From Maribacter zhoushanensis (lineage in GTDB: Bacteria > Bacteroidota > Bacteroidia > Flavobacteriales > Flavobacteriaceae): DNA of 64,000 bases. Below the pieces are notes generated by a model. It saw only the letters and a program-made list of their open reading frames with translations. It was not told the DNA's origin and made no database searches. A program made the position numbers and the translations under genes. Shown in pieces: positions 8,809 to 17,751 of the stretch (the stretch's first letter is position 1; each line of letters opens with the position of its first letter). The stretch spans positions 744,001 through 808,000 of the forward strand of contig NZ_JARKMR010000001.1 in the NCBI RefSeq assembly GCF_029350975.1. The letters run 5' to 3'.

Positions 8809-8829
8809 CCCCCTTTGGGGGCTAGGGGG
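8809..8829. repeat. C/G-block palindromic element before the YdjM-like gene
   Basis: A CCCCC-TTT-GGGGG-CTA-GGGGG element: an inverted repeat (8809-8813 with 8817-8821) followed by a second G5 block at 8825-8829 able to pair with the same C5. This composition stands out sharply in AT-rich DNA. Very similar C-block/G-block elements recur in intergenic regions of many Flavobacteriia genomes as short interspersed repeats; I recall this from general familiarity, not from a search. It lies 3 bases before the ATG at 8833, so the mRNA hairpin would cover the start region. Confidence 0.55.
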
Positions 8830-8832
8830 CAT

Positions 8833-9834
8833 ATGGATTCATTAACGCAAATAGTACTTGGGGCAGCCGTTGGTGAAGCCGTTTTAGGTAAGAAAGTAGG
8901 CAACAAGGCAATGCTTTATGGTGCTATCGCCGGTACCATACCAGATTTAGATGTGATCACACGCTATTTTCTTGATACGGTTACCGCAACGGAATGGCAT
9001 AGAGGTTTTAGTCACTCCATTTTCTTTTCTGTACTTTTTGCTCCTGTATTCGGGTGGTTGGTATGGAAGATAAATAAGAAAGAATCGGCTACTTGGAAAG
9101 AGTGGTCATGGTTAATGTTCTGGGGTCTTTTTACACACCCTGTGTTAGATGCGTTCACTACTTGGGGCACACAATTGTTCTGGCCTTTAAAACTTCGGTT
9201 GGCTTTTCAAAGTGTTTTCGTGATTGATCCGTTATACACAGTTCCTTTTATCATATTTGTGATTTTGGCTATGTTTCAAAAACGTACTTCAGTAAAGCGA
9301 AGAAGATATAATAGAATAGGTCTAATCATTTGTTCAAGCTATTTATTGTTAACCTTAATCTTAAAGGGGGGCGCCTTTCAACAATTTGAGAATGCACTTG
9401 ATAAACAGGGGATAGTTTATAATGAAATGAATACGCGTCCTTCTCCTTTGAATACGGTGTTGTGGATGGCAAATGTAGATACTGAAGATGCTTATTTAAT
9501 GGCAGATTATTCTTTCTTTGATACCCAACCGATTGCATTTACTTCTTACCCTAAAAATCATGACTTGCTAGGTAAATGGGCAGATAATGATAAGATAGTA
9601 CGACTTATTAAAATAACAGAAGGCTGGTATACCATTACAGAAAAAGAAGGACAACTTTATTTTAATGATTTAAGATTCGGACTCATTAGTTTAGATGAAA
9701 ACGAAACTCAGTTTGCTTTTAGTTACAAATTGGTGCCTAATGGTGATAATCTCATTGTGGAAGAAAGACCAAAATATAAAAGGGATGCCAAACGTTTAAT
9801 GGCTGCACTGTGGCAACGTATTTGGGGAAATTAG
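8833..9834 (+). CDS. YdjM/LexA-binding-like inner membrane metal-dependent hydrolase (DUF457)
   Basis: A 333-residue integral membrane protein of the YdjM/DUF457 family. The ATG at 8833 gives MDSLTQIVLGAAVGEA, the typical family start; a TTG at 8815 would add MGARGH from within the repeat and is rejected. Conserved polar residues sit in GTIPDLDV (about residue 36-43), WHRGFSHS (about 56-63) and HPVLDAFTTWGTQLF (about 101-115), the proposed metal-binding His/Asp set. There are about five membrane helices followed by a soluble C-terminal third. The substrate is unknown. It converges on tamL with 3 bases between the stops. Confidence 0.85.
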   Translation: MDSLTQIVLGAAVGEAVLGKKVGNKAMLYGAIAGTIPDLDVITRYFLDTVTATEWHRGFSHSIFFSVLFAPVFGWLVWKINKKESATWKEWSWLMFWGLFTHPVLDAFTTWGTQLFWPLKLRLAFQSVFVIDPLYTVPFIIFVILAMFQKRTSVKRRRYNRIGLIICSSYLLLTLILKGGAFQQFENALDKQGIVYNEMNTRPSPLNTVLWMANVDTEDAYLMADYSFFDTQPIAFTSYPKNHDLLGKWADNDKIVRLIKITEGWYTITEKEGQLYFNDLRFGLISLDENETQFAFSYKLVPNGDNLIVEERPKYKRDAKRLMAALWQRIWGN

Positions 9835-9837
9835 GAA

Positions 9838-12159
9838 TTAAAAAGGATACCCAATAGCAAAGTTTAAGGTCATGTTGTTATCTGCCTTGCCAAAGAAAGG
9901 TACATTCCATCTGTCTTTTTCAGCTTCGTAGGGAATTCTTAATGGCGATGCCAGATCTAATCTGATTACAAAACTTTGAATATCTAATCGTACACCAAAA
10001 CCTACTCCTGCGGCAACTTCACTTAGCCAATCTTTTTCAAATTTACCATCTGTAAAAAGTGCTTCAGACGAAGTACTAATAGATTCGTCATTTAAAAGGT
10101 CAGAATAATCTCCCGTTAGCCAAACATTACCCGCATCAACAAAAAAGGCACCTTTTAAATAGGAGAATAACGGAAAACGATACTCCACATTAGCTTCTAA
10201 TTTTAAGTTACCAGATTGGTCATAATAGTCTGTGGTATCATCTTCTGTATCCGGATAAAAACTACCAGGTCCTATGGATCTAATATCAAAGGCGCGTACG
10301 CTGTACGGACCGCCAGAATAAAATTGCTTTACGAAAGGTAAGGTGGTGCTATTGCCATAAGGTACACCCCAACCGGCGTATAATCTAGATACCAATGTGC
10401 GTTCATTTTTCCACCTTAAGTAAAGCCGTAAATCAGCATCTACTTTTGCATATTGCGCATATTCCGACCCAAAAATAGTTTTGGAACCACCACTGAATAA
10501 GCTTAAGGCATTTCCTGCCAAATCAAAATTTGTAGAAAAATATATGGGTTTTTCTTTACTTAAATTAGATACTTCATCATAGGTGAAACTATATAACAGA
10601 CCTGCTATAAAGCGCTGTTCAAAACTTTGACTTAAATATTCATTATCATCTAAAATTTCTTGAAATTCATCGGTTACATTAGAAAGTCTAGAATAGTTGA
10701 TACTGATTGGATCTAATGTATGATATACATATTGGTTTTCTTTCCAGGTGTACCCAAAGCTACTATTTACAGAACTTAGGGTAAATAAGTCGCTACGCTG
10801 TAAAAAATCAACTCCAACAGATATTTTAGTTTTGGGTACGGCGTATTTAAATCTTTTTGGAGAGAATGGTATTGATCTAGGTATAATCAAATCGGCACTT
10901 AAACCCCCTGCAATACTACTTAAATTAGAATTGCTGTTAGACAGCTGTAATTCATAAGAAAAATCTGCCGAGACACTGAACGTTTCACCACCGTTGAAAA
11001 CATTTCTGTTGGTATGACTCAATAAAATGCCAGGACCAGTGTAACCGTTTGATCTAGAAACGGCTTGTATTTCTGCCCTAATGGATCGTTTTGTTAAAGG
11101 GGCTAAGTAGATATCTGCTGCTAAAGAACCGCCATTACCGTCCGTTGCAGTAGTGTCAAGTTCCGTGTATTGTATATTTACGTACTTATAACTACCTAAA
11201 GCAGATAATCTACTGCTTGTTAGTTTAGAATTATTGGCATTGTAAAGATCTCCTTCATTAAACAATAGATAAGATTCTAATAATTTTGGTTTAAAATAAA
11301 ACCTGTCCTGTATGAAATCTATACTATCAATTTGGGTAACATTCTCTTTCGTTAAAGGTATACTGTCCGCTTCAATACTATAATTTGGATATACTGAAAT
11401 GGAATCGATTTTATAGGGTATAGAGGCACGCATTGGCACCTCTTTTTTAAGTCTAAGGAATAAATCAAACTTTCTATTCTTGTACTGATTAGTATCTGCT
11501 TCAAAAATTAATAGGTCTTCTTGACTGTTGTAAAAGCCTTTTTGCTTTAACCCATTATTTAGGCGTGCTCTCTCGGCTTTTAATAAATCCAAATCAAAAC
11601 GATCACCTTTTTTCAACGCTGTTTCCGGTAGCATTTTTTTTATTTCCTTATACATTGGTAAGGTGTCAGATTCCAATTTATACTTTTCAAGTACGTAGGG
11701 TGCCGGTAATTTGGCGGAATAATGAACAGATGCAAATTTATCCTCAATTTCTGTTTCAGATTCAGATTGACTATAGAAAAATCCGTTATTATCAAGTCTG
11801 TTCAATATCAATTCTTCTACACGGTCAGGATTTACATCTGAAAAGTACACAGGTTCTTCACCAAAAGATTTATTGAGAAATTTATATAAGAACCCTGGTT
11901 TTTCTCGCTGTGCTTTATAATGAAAAAATAAGGCAGGTTTCATACCCAAAAACTTAGTGTTTGGGCTAGGCTCAATGAGATTAAGTAATTCTGACTTCAC
12001 TTCCTTTTCGTCTTCAAGTTCACTTTCAGAATTTAATTCAAGGGTAGCTCCAGTATACAATTGCTCGCCTTCTGGTATATATTTTTCTATACCGCAAGAA
12101 TAGGCGAATATTAAAGCTGTGCAAAGTAAAGTACGATATGTAAATTTTCTATTTTTCAA
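9838..12159 (-). CDS. tamL: TamL: lipoprotein BamA/TamA-family outer membrane protein
   Basis: A 773-residue outer-membrane assembly protein: a lipoprotein signal with lipobox ending FAYSC (Cys about residue 22), POTRA-like repeats across about 100-330, and a C-terminal BamA/TamA (D15 surface antigen) barrel ending in an aromatic residue (IGYPF). It has a typical lid-loop motif near residue 620 (YSGGPYSVRAF). TamA of Proteobacteria is not lipidated; a lipidated form called TamL is known from Bacteroidota. It overlaps the end of tamB by 11 bases, so the two are translationally coupled and presumably form one inner-to-outer membrane complex for envelope transport or protein insertion. Confidence 0.88.
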   Translation of the reverse strand: MKNRKFTYRTLLCTALIFAYSCGIEKYIPEGEQLYTGATLELNSESELEDEKEVKSELLNLIEPSPNTKFLGMKPALFFHYKAQREKPGFLYKFLNKSFGEEPVYFSDVNPDRVEELILNRLDNNGFFYSQSESETEIEDKFASVHYSAKLPAPYVLEKYKLESDTLPMYKEIKKMLPETALKKGDRFDLDLLKAERARLNNGLKQKGFYNSQEDLLIFEADTNQYKNRKFDLFLRLKKEVPMRASIPYKIDSISVYPNYSIEADSIPLTKENVTQIDSIDFIQDRFYFKPKLLESYLLFNEGDLYNANNSKLTSSRLSALGSYKYVNIQYTELDTTATDGNGGSLAADIYLAPLTKRSIRAEIQAVSRSNGYTGPGILLSHTNRNVFNGGETFSVSADFSYELQLSNSNSNLSSIAGGLSADLIIPRSIPFSPKRFKYAVPKTKISVGVDFLQRSDLFTLSSVNSSFGYTWKENQYVYHTLDPISINYSRLSNVTDEFQEILDDNEYLSQSFEQRFIAGLLYSFTYDEVSNLSKEKPIYFSTNFDLAGNALSLFSGGSKTIFGSEYAQYAKVDADLRLYLRWKNERTLVSRLYAGWGVPYGNSTTLPFVKQFYSGGPYSVRAFDIRSIGPGSFYPDTEDDTTDYYDQSGNLKLEANVEYRFPLFSYLKGAFFVDAGNVWLTGDYSDLLNDESISTSSEALFTDGKFEKDWLSEVAAGVGFGVRLDIQSFVIRLDLASPLRIPYEAEKDRWNVPFFGKADNNMTLNFAIGYPF

Positions 12160-15100
12160 TGTCCTCTTCTTTCTTATCTTTTTTTGAACCTTCTTTGTTA
12201 GAGTCTTTTTTTCTTAACGGATTGAACAATTGACTGAATTTGTTGAACTCTCGATTAAAAATAAAGGCAACTCCGGTAATGATCAATTGCCCGTCTATAA
12301 TATTTTGATACTCTTGTTTTCTAAAACCTTTAAGCCTATAAGTACCTTCTTCGCTAAGTAAATATTCTAATGTTACATTGCCAATTAATGGTGTTTCGGT
12401 CTCACTAGATGAGGCACTACCTTCTACATCTACGGCACTACCTGCTGTAACTATCAATCGGTCATTGAATAGTTTTTTACTGGCGCTAATGTTTAGCTGC
12501 GTTCTACTTTCTGCAGTACCACTTTCATAATCTTCAAAACTGTCCAAATCAAAACCAAGCTCAAAACCGGTATTACCCAATAGTTTACTGGAGATGGAGG
12601 TTAGCTCATTTGATAGTACTTTATTTACATTGTTCTTAGCAATAGATATAGCGCCGCCGATACTACCGTCACTACCTGAAGTTGGATAAAAACGGTTCAG
12701 AGCTAAAAGCGAGAATACCTGTTTGTTCAATTCAGATTCTTGTTCGTTCAGTTGTTGTACTCTACTATATACGGCACCACCATAATTACCTTGTTCGCTC
12801 TCGGGCATGTCTAAAGCAAATGATATTTCGGGTTGTGTTAGCTGTCCGTCAATATTTAGGTAAACCAAAAAATCTGCTGCCTGTTGGTACGTGCCAGAAA
12901 CACTGCTGTCCGTGCCATAACTTATAGATGACATTAATGAAGAGGCAGAAGTTTCTATTTCATAAATAGCGGTAACATCCATTTTAGCGTCATATGGGTC
13001 ACCGCTCCAAATAATACTACTTCCTTTCTGTAACTGAAATTCACGGCTAACTAGATTATATAAACTGGTTCTGTAGAACCCAGAAGTTAATTCTAGCCTG
13101 CCCGAAAGGCGAATATCTTGATTGGGGTCAATATTTAAGTTCAGTGTTGCACTACCAGATGCCTGTAGTTTGTCTTGTGTTTTTTCATCAAGGACAATAG
13201 TAAATTTAGCTTCGTCACCAATTTCTAATATGGTGTTGATATCCATACCTGCGAAAAAAGAATTAGACTTTTCGCCATCGGTTCGGGTAAGTATGGCATC
13301 GGGACTTTCTCTATTTATAAAAATAACTACACCGTCTCGCTCTTGAATATCTAGCTCGTTTTGAGGTACAATGTACGTTAGGTCGGTAACATCTCGTACG
13401 CGTAATTTACCATCTATAACAGGTAGCTCTAAATTTCCTTTTACTGTTAAATCAGCTTTAATACTGGCAATACCATAAACAAGTTCGTCGTCACCTTTTT
13501 TAGAATCTAGCACCCTGAATTGGTCAGTTTTAACCGAAAGGTCAAAATCAGGATTTGCAAAACTCTTGGTAGTAATAGTGCCATCTACAGTTAATGTACC
13601 TTGATTGATATCATTAATGGCAAAGGAGTTGAACGTTATTTCATCTTGATCAATATCTATATGTTCGTTATCTATAGCAAAAGTAGATTTGTACGCTGCT
13701 AACGTTAAACTAAAATCATTGAAATTTATTCTTCCAGAATATTTTGGTTCGGCAAGTGTGCCATTTACTAGAAGACTACCATCTAAATATCCCTTAGCAT
13801 CAGATAATTGCTCATTTGACAGCCCTTGAATAACGCTGGCTTCTAAATTTTGAATATCGAGCTCCATATTTAGATCGGCAGTGTTCTCTTTCGCTGCATA
13901 GTCTCCGGTTAAGGTAAGATTTGCTCCACCATCTTTTAATGCTAAATCAAAGTCGTATTCAGATAATGATTTAGAAGACGCATCTAAGGTTAATGTACCT
14001 AGCGGATTTTCCATGACCTGAAAATCTTTAATATCAATATCTGCCACTAAACCAGAAGCGGCATACGGATTAATTATCACGAAATTCCCTTCGACTTTAC
14101 CTTTTGCTAATGCTTCATCAGGATTGAAAAAGCTTAGGAATGTTTGTAATTGAAAATTCTGGAACAGAATACCAATATGGTCCGATTCCATTTTCGGAAT
14201 CTTATTAGAAATTTCCATCTTTTGAGAATTTCTACTTAAGATTACGTTTTCAAAGTTTGAAAATGACTCGGCTATGACTATGTTGTTGTCCTCAGGAATA
14301 TCCCATTGTTTTTTGTTTAATATGAGGTCTTTCGGACTAATGTGAAGCTTTAAAGTGTCTTTTTGAAATACCAAACCGGACGCTATATGCATTACTGGTA
14401 CAGAGTCATTTTTAGAATTGAAGTCAAGTAACAGTTCTTTGTTTTTAAGGCTCCCTTCTAAATACGTTTGTTTTAGATGAATGGGCTCATAAATTAAATC
14501 TGCAAGACCTGCAGAGAATTTTAGGTTTACAGAATCTCCTTTTATAAAAGCATTTAGGCTGTCTACAGAACTACCTGCATATGAAATGTGTGGCACCTTG
14601 ACCTCTGCCGAAATTTTCCGCTTTTTTGAGTTGAAGCTAGCGTCTATGTTTAAAGAATCTAAATCTTCTACTCCGTTGAAAAATACCTTAGATAAAACGG
14701 GAGTAGGTATTATGGCAAGTGCCAAATTCGCATCAATATCATCTTCAACTTCAATCGTAGTATCGTCTGTAGAGAAATACTGTTCTAACTGTTTTTTAAG
14801 AGCATCTGTAATACGATTTGGTGATGCGTTAGAAGTCAATTGCCCATTTAGAAAATTACTTTTAACAGATACATCGGTGATAGAATCTTCAATATGTGCT
14901 TTTAAGGAGATAGTAGCTACTTGATACTGCTCATTATCGGCAATGGTAATACCATCTTCAATAGTTGTGTTTACTGTAAAATTTGAGGGTGTACCGGTGT
15001 AATTTCCTTTAATGTTTGCTGCTATCTTAATATTGTTTTTTGTGAGACCTAGTTCTTGTAAATCTGCCCCAATAATATTTGAAGTAAAAACAATGTCGTT

Positions 15101-17140
15101 TTCTTGAGATGAAAGTGCCATAGTTGAATTGACTTTCATATTTAGATTTGGGTCATCGATATTGGCGGTAACTGTACCGTTTCCGTCCTTTAAATTTCCT
15201 GTAATTGTTATGTCCTTATAATCGTATCCATCATATTGAAATTGTGTAATAGTGCCATCAATATTACTGTCGAAATCACTAAGTTCAGAACCTGCACCTT
15301 TACCTTTAATTTTAAGTGATAATTTACCCAGTTGGTCGTTTTGTAATAGCTTTCCTAATTGCAGACTGTCAACAGAAATTTGACCATTAAATTTCATGAT
15401 GTCATCAAAATTTACAAGCGCATTTATAGTAGCTGCTCCTTCTGGTATTTTGATGTTCATATCAGGATTCACCCATGTGGTCCCGCCAGATAAACTTCCT
15501 TTTGCGAGTATAGTTTCTGGTATGGAAATACCCAATTCTTTAGACGATATTATTTTATTGACTGCCAATTTGGTGCTTTTAAAGCTAATATTGTTCAAGT
15601 CATATGTAATTGAATCTATGGTAGTGAGATTGCTGATACTACCCTTAGCAGTCAGTTTGGTATCTTTACCCCATTGTAGTTCCGTATTAAAATCATTCAC
15701 TTTTTTTAGACTACCGATAGCTTTTAGATTACCTGTAATAGGTTGCGATGACAAAGAATCTAAATATTGATTTTTAGCAAGTTCGGGGACCAACTTTAGT
15801 ACATCTTCTAACTCTAGATTAAGGTTAGATATATCTACCGATAAAGTACTTTTTTTAGGATTTTTTATTGCCCCTTGTAAGGAGTTAAATTGAATAGCTA
15901 AGTTGGCATTGGCTGAGCTTTGGTTCATATCAAAAATAAGATCTGAAATTGAAGCTTCGGTATCTGAAAAACTTGTCTTAAAAGCCAATTGATTTAATCG
16001 AATACCACTTGGTTCTGAAAAAGAAAATTTAGAAACGTTTAGATTAAGCTTCTCAGGTTGGTAGTCTAAATTTTTAGCTTTCAATTGAAATTTCTGAATT
16101 TTAAAGGCGTTTGGGTCAAACGTATTTACAACCTGTATTGTACCGTTGGTAGCGTAGCTAAAATTATTTTTATCAATATCAATTGTGTTGGCGGATATGA
16201 TAAATTCTGGCCATTCAAATTCAGTCTTACCGGTGGTAGTTACTTCAGTTTCTTCACTACTTATTTCTACCTCTATTTGTGAATCATAAAAAACAAGTTC
16301 ATCTGTCTCGTATCTATTTTTTGACACATCTGCCAGTATTTCTGTAAGTTCTATGGTGCCTAGTTTTAATTGGGTCTGTAAAGCATCTGGCTGGCTGTCA
16401 TAGGTAATATTTACATTTTTTACATTAAAATCTTCTACTTCAATGTATGGTAGCGCTGTGCTTGTGGTGTCTTCGGTTATGGGGAATGCATGAGATTGTA
16501 TATATGTAAATTGCGTATCTGTCAACTCAAAATCATCCAGAGAGAATTTCATTGCTTCCAAATCAAATTCGGAGATATCTACATCTAATTTACTAAGAAC
16601 AAGGTTAATATCCGTTCCAAGATAGGCATCGGCATAGGTCAGTTTCCAGTCAGATACATCTAAGCTGCCCACATCTATATTCATGGGTTCTGTAGCTGTT
16701 GCAGTGGTATCTGTTGGGGTCGTTAAGGCATCGATAAGAAAAGTGAAATTAAATTTATCTGGATTGTTTTCTCTACTAATGTGTGCCACAACACCTTTAG
16801 AAACGACGTCGTCTATAGAAATTTGGTTTTTAAATATGGCAGGATATATAGGTATGTCTGCTTGTAACGATTTTGAATAGAATAGTGTATCGCCTTTTAT
16901 ATCTTCTAAATAAACGTTCTCAATTTGAATGTCACCTGAGAAGGTAAGGTAGAGATTGCCAACGGCTACTTTAGTATTTGTTTTGTCAGATACGTAATTT
17001 GTGATTTTAGAAACAATTAAGTTTTGTGCCCAAGGAGTTCTAATGACCAGCACCAAAATAAAAAATAGCAATAGCACACCTACGATAACTTTACCGAAGC
17101 GTTTTAAATACTTTTTAATTTTCTGATTTCTCTTGACCAT
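12149..17140 (-). CDS. tamB: TamB: translocation and assembly module protein
   Basis: A very large AsmA/TamB-type protein (1663 residues from the ATG at 17140; a start at 17176 would add 12 residues). An N-terminal membrane helix (about residues 12-33, GKVIVGVLLLFFILVLVI) anchors it in the inner membrane; the rest is a long run of beta-strand repeats that in this family forms a hydrophobic groove across the periplasm. The C-terminal ~350 residues match the TamB domain (DUF490). Its role is probably phospholipid movement and/or assembly of outer membrane proteins with the TamL partner encoded immediately downstream (11-base overlap). Confidence 0.9.
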   Translation of the reverse strand: MVKRNQKIKKYLKRFGKVIVGVLLLFFILVLVIRTPWAQNLIVSKITNYVSDKTNTKVAVGNLYLTFSGDIQIENVYLEDIKGDTLFYSKSLQADIPIYPAIFKNQISIDDVVSKGVVAHISRENNPDKFNFTFLIDALTTPTDTTATATEPMNIDVGSLDVSDWKLTYADAYLGTDINLVLSKLDVDISEFDLEAMKFSLDDFELTDTQFTYIQSHAFPITEDTTSTALPYIEVEDFNVKNVNITYDSQPDALQTQLKLGTIELTEILADVSKNRYETDELVFYDSQIEVEISSEETEVTTTGKTEFEWPEFIISANTIDIDKNNFSYATNGTIQVVNTFDPNAFKIQKFQLKAKNLDYQPEKLNLNVSKFSFSEPSGIRLNQLAFKTSFSDTEASISDLIFDMNQSSANANLAIQFNSLQGAIKNPKKSTLSVDISNLNLELEDVLKLVPELAKNQYLDSLSSQPITGNLKAIGSLKKVNDFNTELQWGKDTKLTAKGSISNLTTIDSITYDLNNISFKSTKLAVNKIISSKELGISIPETILAKGSLSGGTTWVNPDMNIKIPEGAATINALVNFDDIMKFNGQISVDSLQLGKLLQNDQLGKLSLKIKGKGAGSELSDFDSNIDGTITQFQYDGYDYKDITITGNLKDGNGTVTANIDDPNLNMKVNSTMALSSQENDIVFTSNIIGADLQELGLTKNNIKIAANIKGNYTGTPSNFTVNTTIEDGITIADNEQYQVATISLKAHIEDSITDVSVKSNFLNGQLTSNASPNRITDALKKQLEQYFSTDDTTIEVEDDIDANLALAIIPTPVLSKVFFNGVEDLDSLNIDASFNSKKRKISAEVKVPHISYAGSSVDSLNAFIKGDSVNLKFSAGLADLIYEPIHLKQTYLEGSLKNKELLLDFNSKNDSVPVMHIASGLVFQKDTLKLHISPKDLILNKKQWDIPEDNNIVIAESFSNFENVILSRNSQKMEISNKIPKMESDHIGILFQNFQLQTFLSFFNPDEALAKGKVEGNFVIINPYAASGLVADIDIKDFQVMENPLGTLTLDASSKSLSEYDFDLALKDGGANLTLTGDYAAKENTADLNMELDIQNLEASVIQGLSNEQLSDAKGYLDGSLLVNGTLAEPKYSGRINFNDFSLTLAAYKSTFAIDNEHIDIDQDEITFNSFAINDINQGTLTVDGTITTKSFANPDFDLSVKTDQFRVLDSKKGDDELVYGIASIKADLTVKGNLELPVIDGKLRVRDVTDLTYIVPQNELDIQERDGVVIFINRESPDAILTRTDGEKSNSFFAGMDINTILEIGDEAKFTIVLDEKTQDKLQASGSATLNLNIDPNQDIRLSGRLELTSGFYRTSLYNLVSREFQLQKGSSIIWSGDPYDAKMDVTAIYEIETSASSLMSSISYGTDSSVSGTYQQAADFLVYLNIDGQLTQPEISFALDMPESEQGNYGGAVYSRVQQLNEQESELNKQVFSLLALNRFYPTSGSDGSIGGAISIAKNNVNKVLSNELTSISSKLLGNTGFELGFDLDSFEDYESGTAESRTQLNISASKKLFNDRLIVTAGSAVDVEGSASSSETETPLIGNVTLEYLLSEEGTYRLKGFRKQEYQNIIDGQLIITGVAFIFNREFNKFSQLFNPLRKKDSNKEGSKKDKKEEDIEK

Positions 17141-17191
17141 AGGGTGAACACTATAGGATTGAATGTTAACATTCAATTTTTAACATTGATG

Positions 17192-17305
17192 TTACCATCC
17201 TAGTTGCGCCATAAAACCTGTGGCAATTATAATTAGTAATACTATTATGATCATAAGGTTATAAAACCTTCTTTTCTTTTTCTTGGTTTCTTTAAGTGAT
17301 GCCAT
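17192..17305 (-). CDS. Small single-pass membrane protein (37 residues)
   Basis: A short frame encoding a basic N-terminus (MASLKETKKKKRRFYNL) and one hydrophobic helix (about residues 18-33) ending MAQLGW. The lysine-rich stretch before the helix predicts a cytoplasmic N-terminus. It lies directly upstream of tamB on the same strand. The -7-like box TAACTTTG sits at 17313-17320 (minus strand), only 7 bases before the ATG, so transcription might start almost at the start codon. I recognise no family. The reading frame is short, so chance cannot be excluded, but the charge and helix pattern is protein-like. Confidence 0.45.
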   Translation of the reverse strand: MASLKETKKKKRRFYNLMIIIVLLIIIATGFMAQLGW

Positions 17306-17510
17306 AAACAAGCAAAGTTAAACCTACCGATATATAAATTTAGCTTATTTGATACGAAGATTATCGGTATACGATATAATCATTGATTATAGGCTATTGA
17401 TATATGGGTTTTAGTAGTTTAAGAAAACAGTTCGTCTATACATTTCCCCTATTGGTCTACAGTACCATTCCACTAATCTAAAATAGGCAAATTAGAAAGT
17501 GCTTACCCAA

Positions 17511-17518
17511 TACCTTTG
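17511..17518 (+). promoter_or_regulatory. Candidate -7 box (TACCTTTG) for a small transcript
   Basis: The octamer TACCTTTG matches the Bacteroidota -7 consensus TAnnTTTG exactly and lies 46 bases before the ATG of a 42-codon frame. No good TTG -33 element is seen at the usual 19-base spacing, so the call rests on the -7 box and on the terminator downstream at 17724-17751. Confidence 0.4.
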
Positions 17519-17564
17519 TAGTGTAATAAATAATTAGCGAGTAAAATTATCAAAGCTGAGTGTT

Positions 17565-17693
17565 ATGAAAGCAGTTAGAGATTCATATAAATGTTTAGGT
17601 TATTTCGAATCGATAAATGCAGATGAAATTTTTGAAATAAATAATTTCAATATTATAAACTCAGAATTGATATTAGAAGCTATGGCAAAATAA
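17565..17693 (+). CDS. Hypothetical 42-residue protein, possible orphan gene
   Basis: A short frame (ATG at 17565, TAA at 17691-17693) that encodes an acidic, soluble peptide beginning MKAVRDSYKCLGYFESINAD and ending LEAMAK. It has a -7 box at 17511-17518 upstream and a perfect intrinsic terminator at 17724-17751 downstream, so it looks like a self-contained unit of about 230 nt. I recognise no family. The transcript could equally be a small RNA in which the frame is incidental. The surrounding 17306-17564 has no other gene; it contains a perfect inverted repeat at 17376-17390. Confidence 0.4.
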   Translation: MKAVRDSYKCLGYFESINADEIFEINNFNIINSELILEAMAK

Positions 17694-17723
17694 TAGTTGT
17701 TCAGGTAGTTCCCCCAAATCACC

Positions 17724-17751
17724 AAAAAGCCAATAGAAATATTGGCTTTTT
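17724..17751. terminator. Bidirectional intrinsic terminator
   Basis: A 12-bp perfect stem (AAAAAGCCAATA with TATTGGCTTTTT) around a GAAA loop. A-tract on the left and T-tract on the right allow it to work in both directions: for the small + strand unit at 17565 and for the - strand DUF4407 gene whose stop is at 17752-17754. Confidence 0.85.

Noticed and set aside
13122-17000. Several antisense frames inside tamB
   Set aside because: All are shadows of the long TamB frame and carry no recognisable domain.
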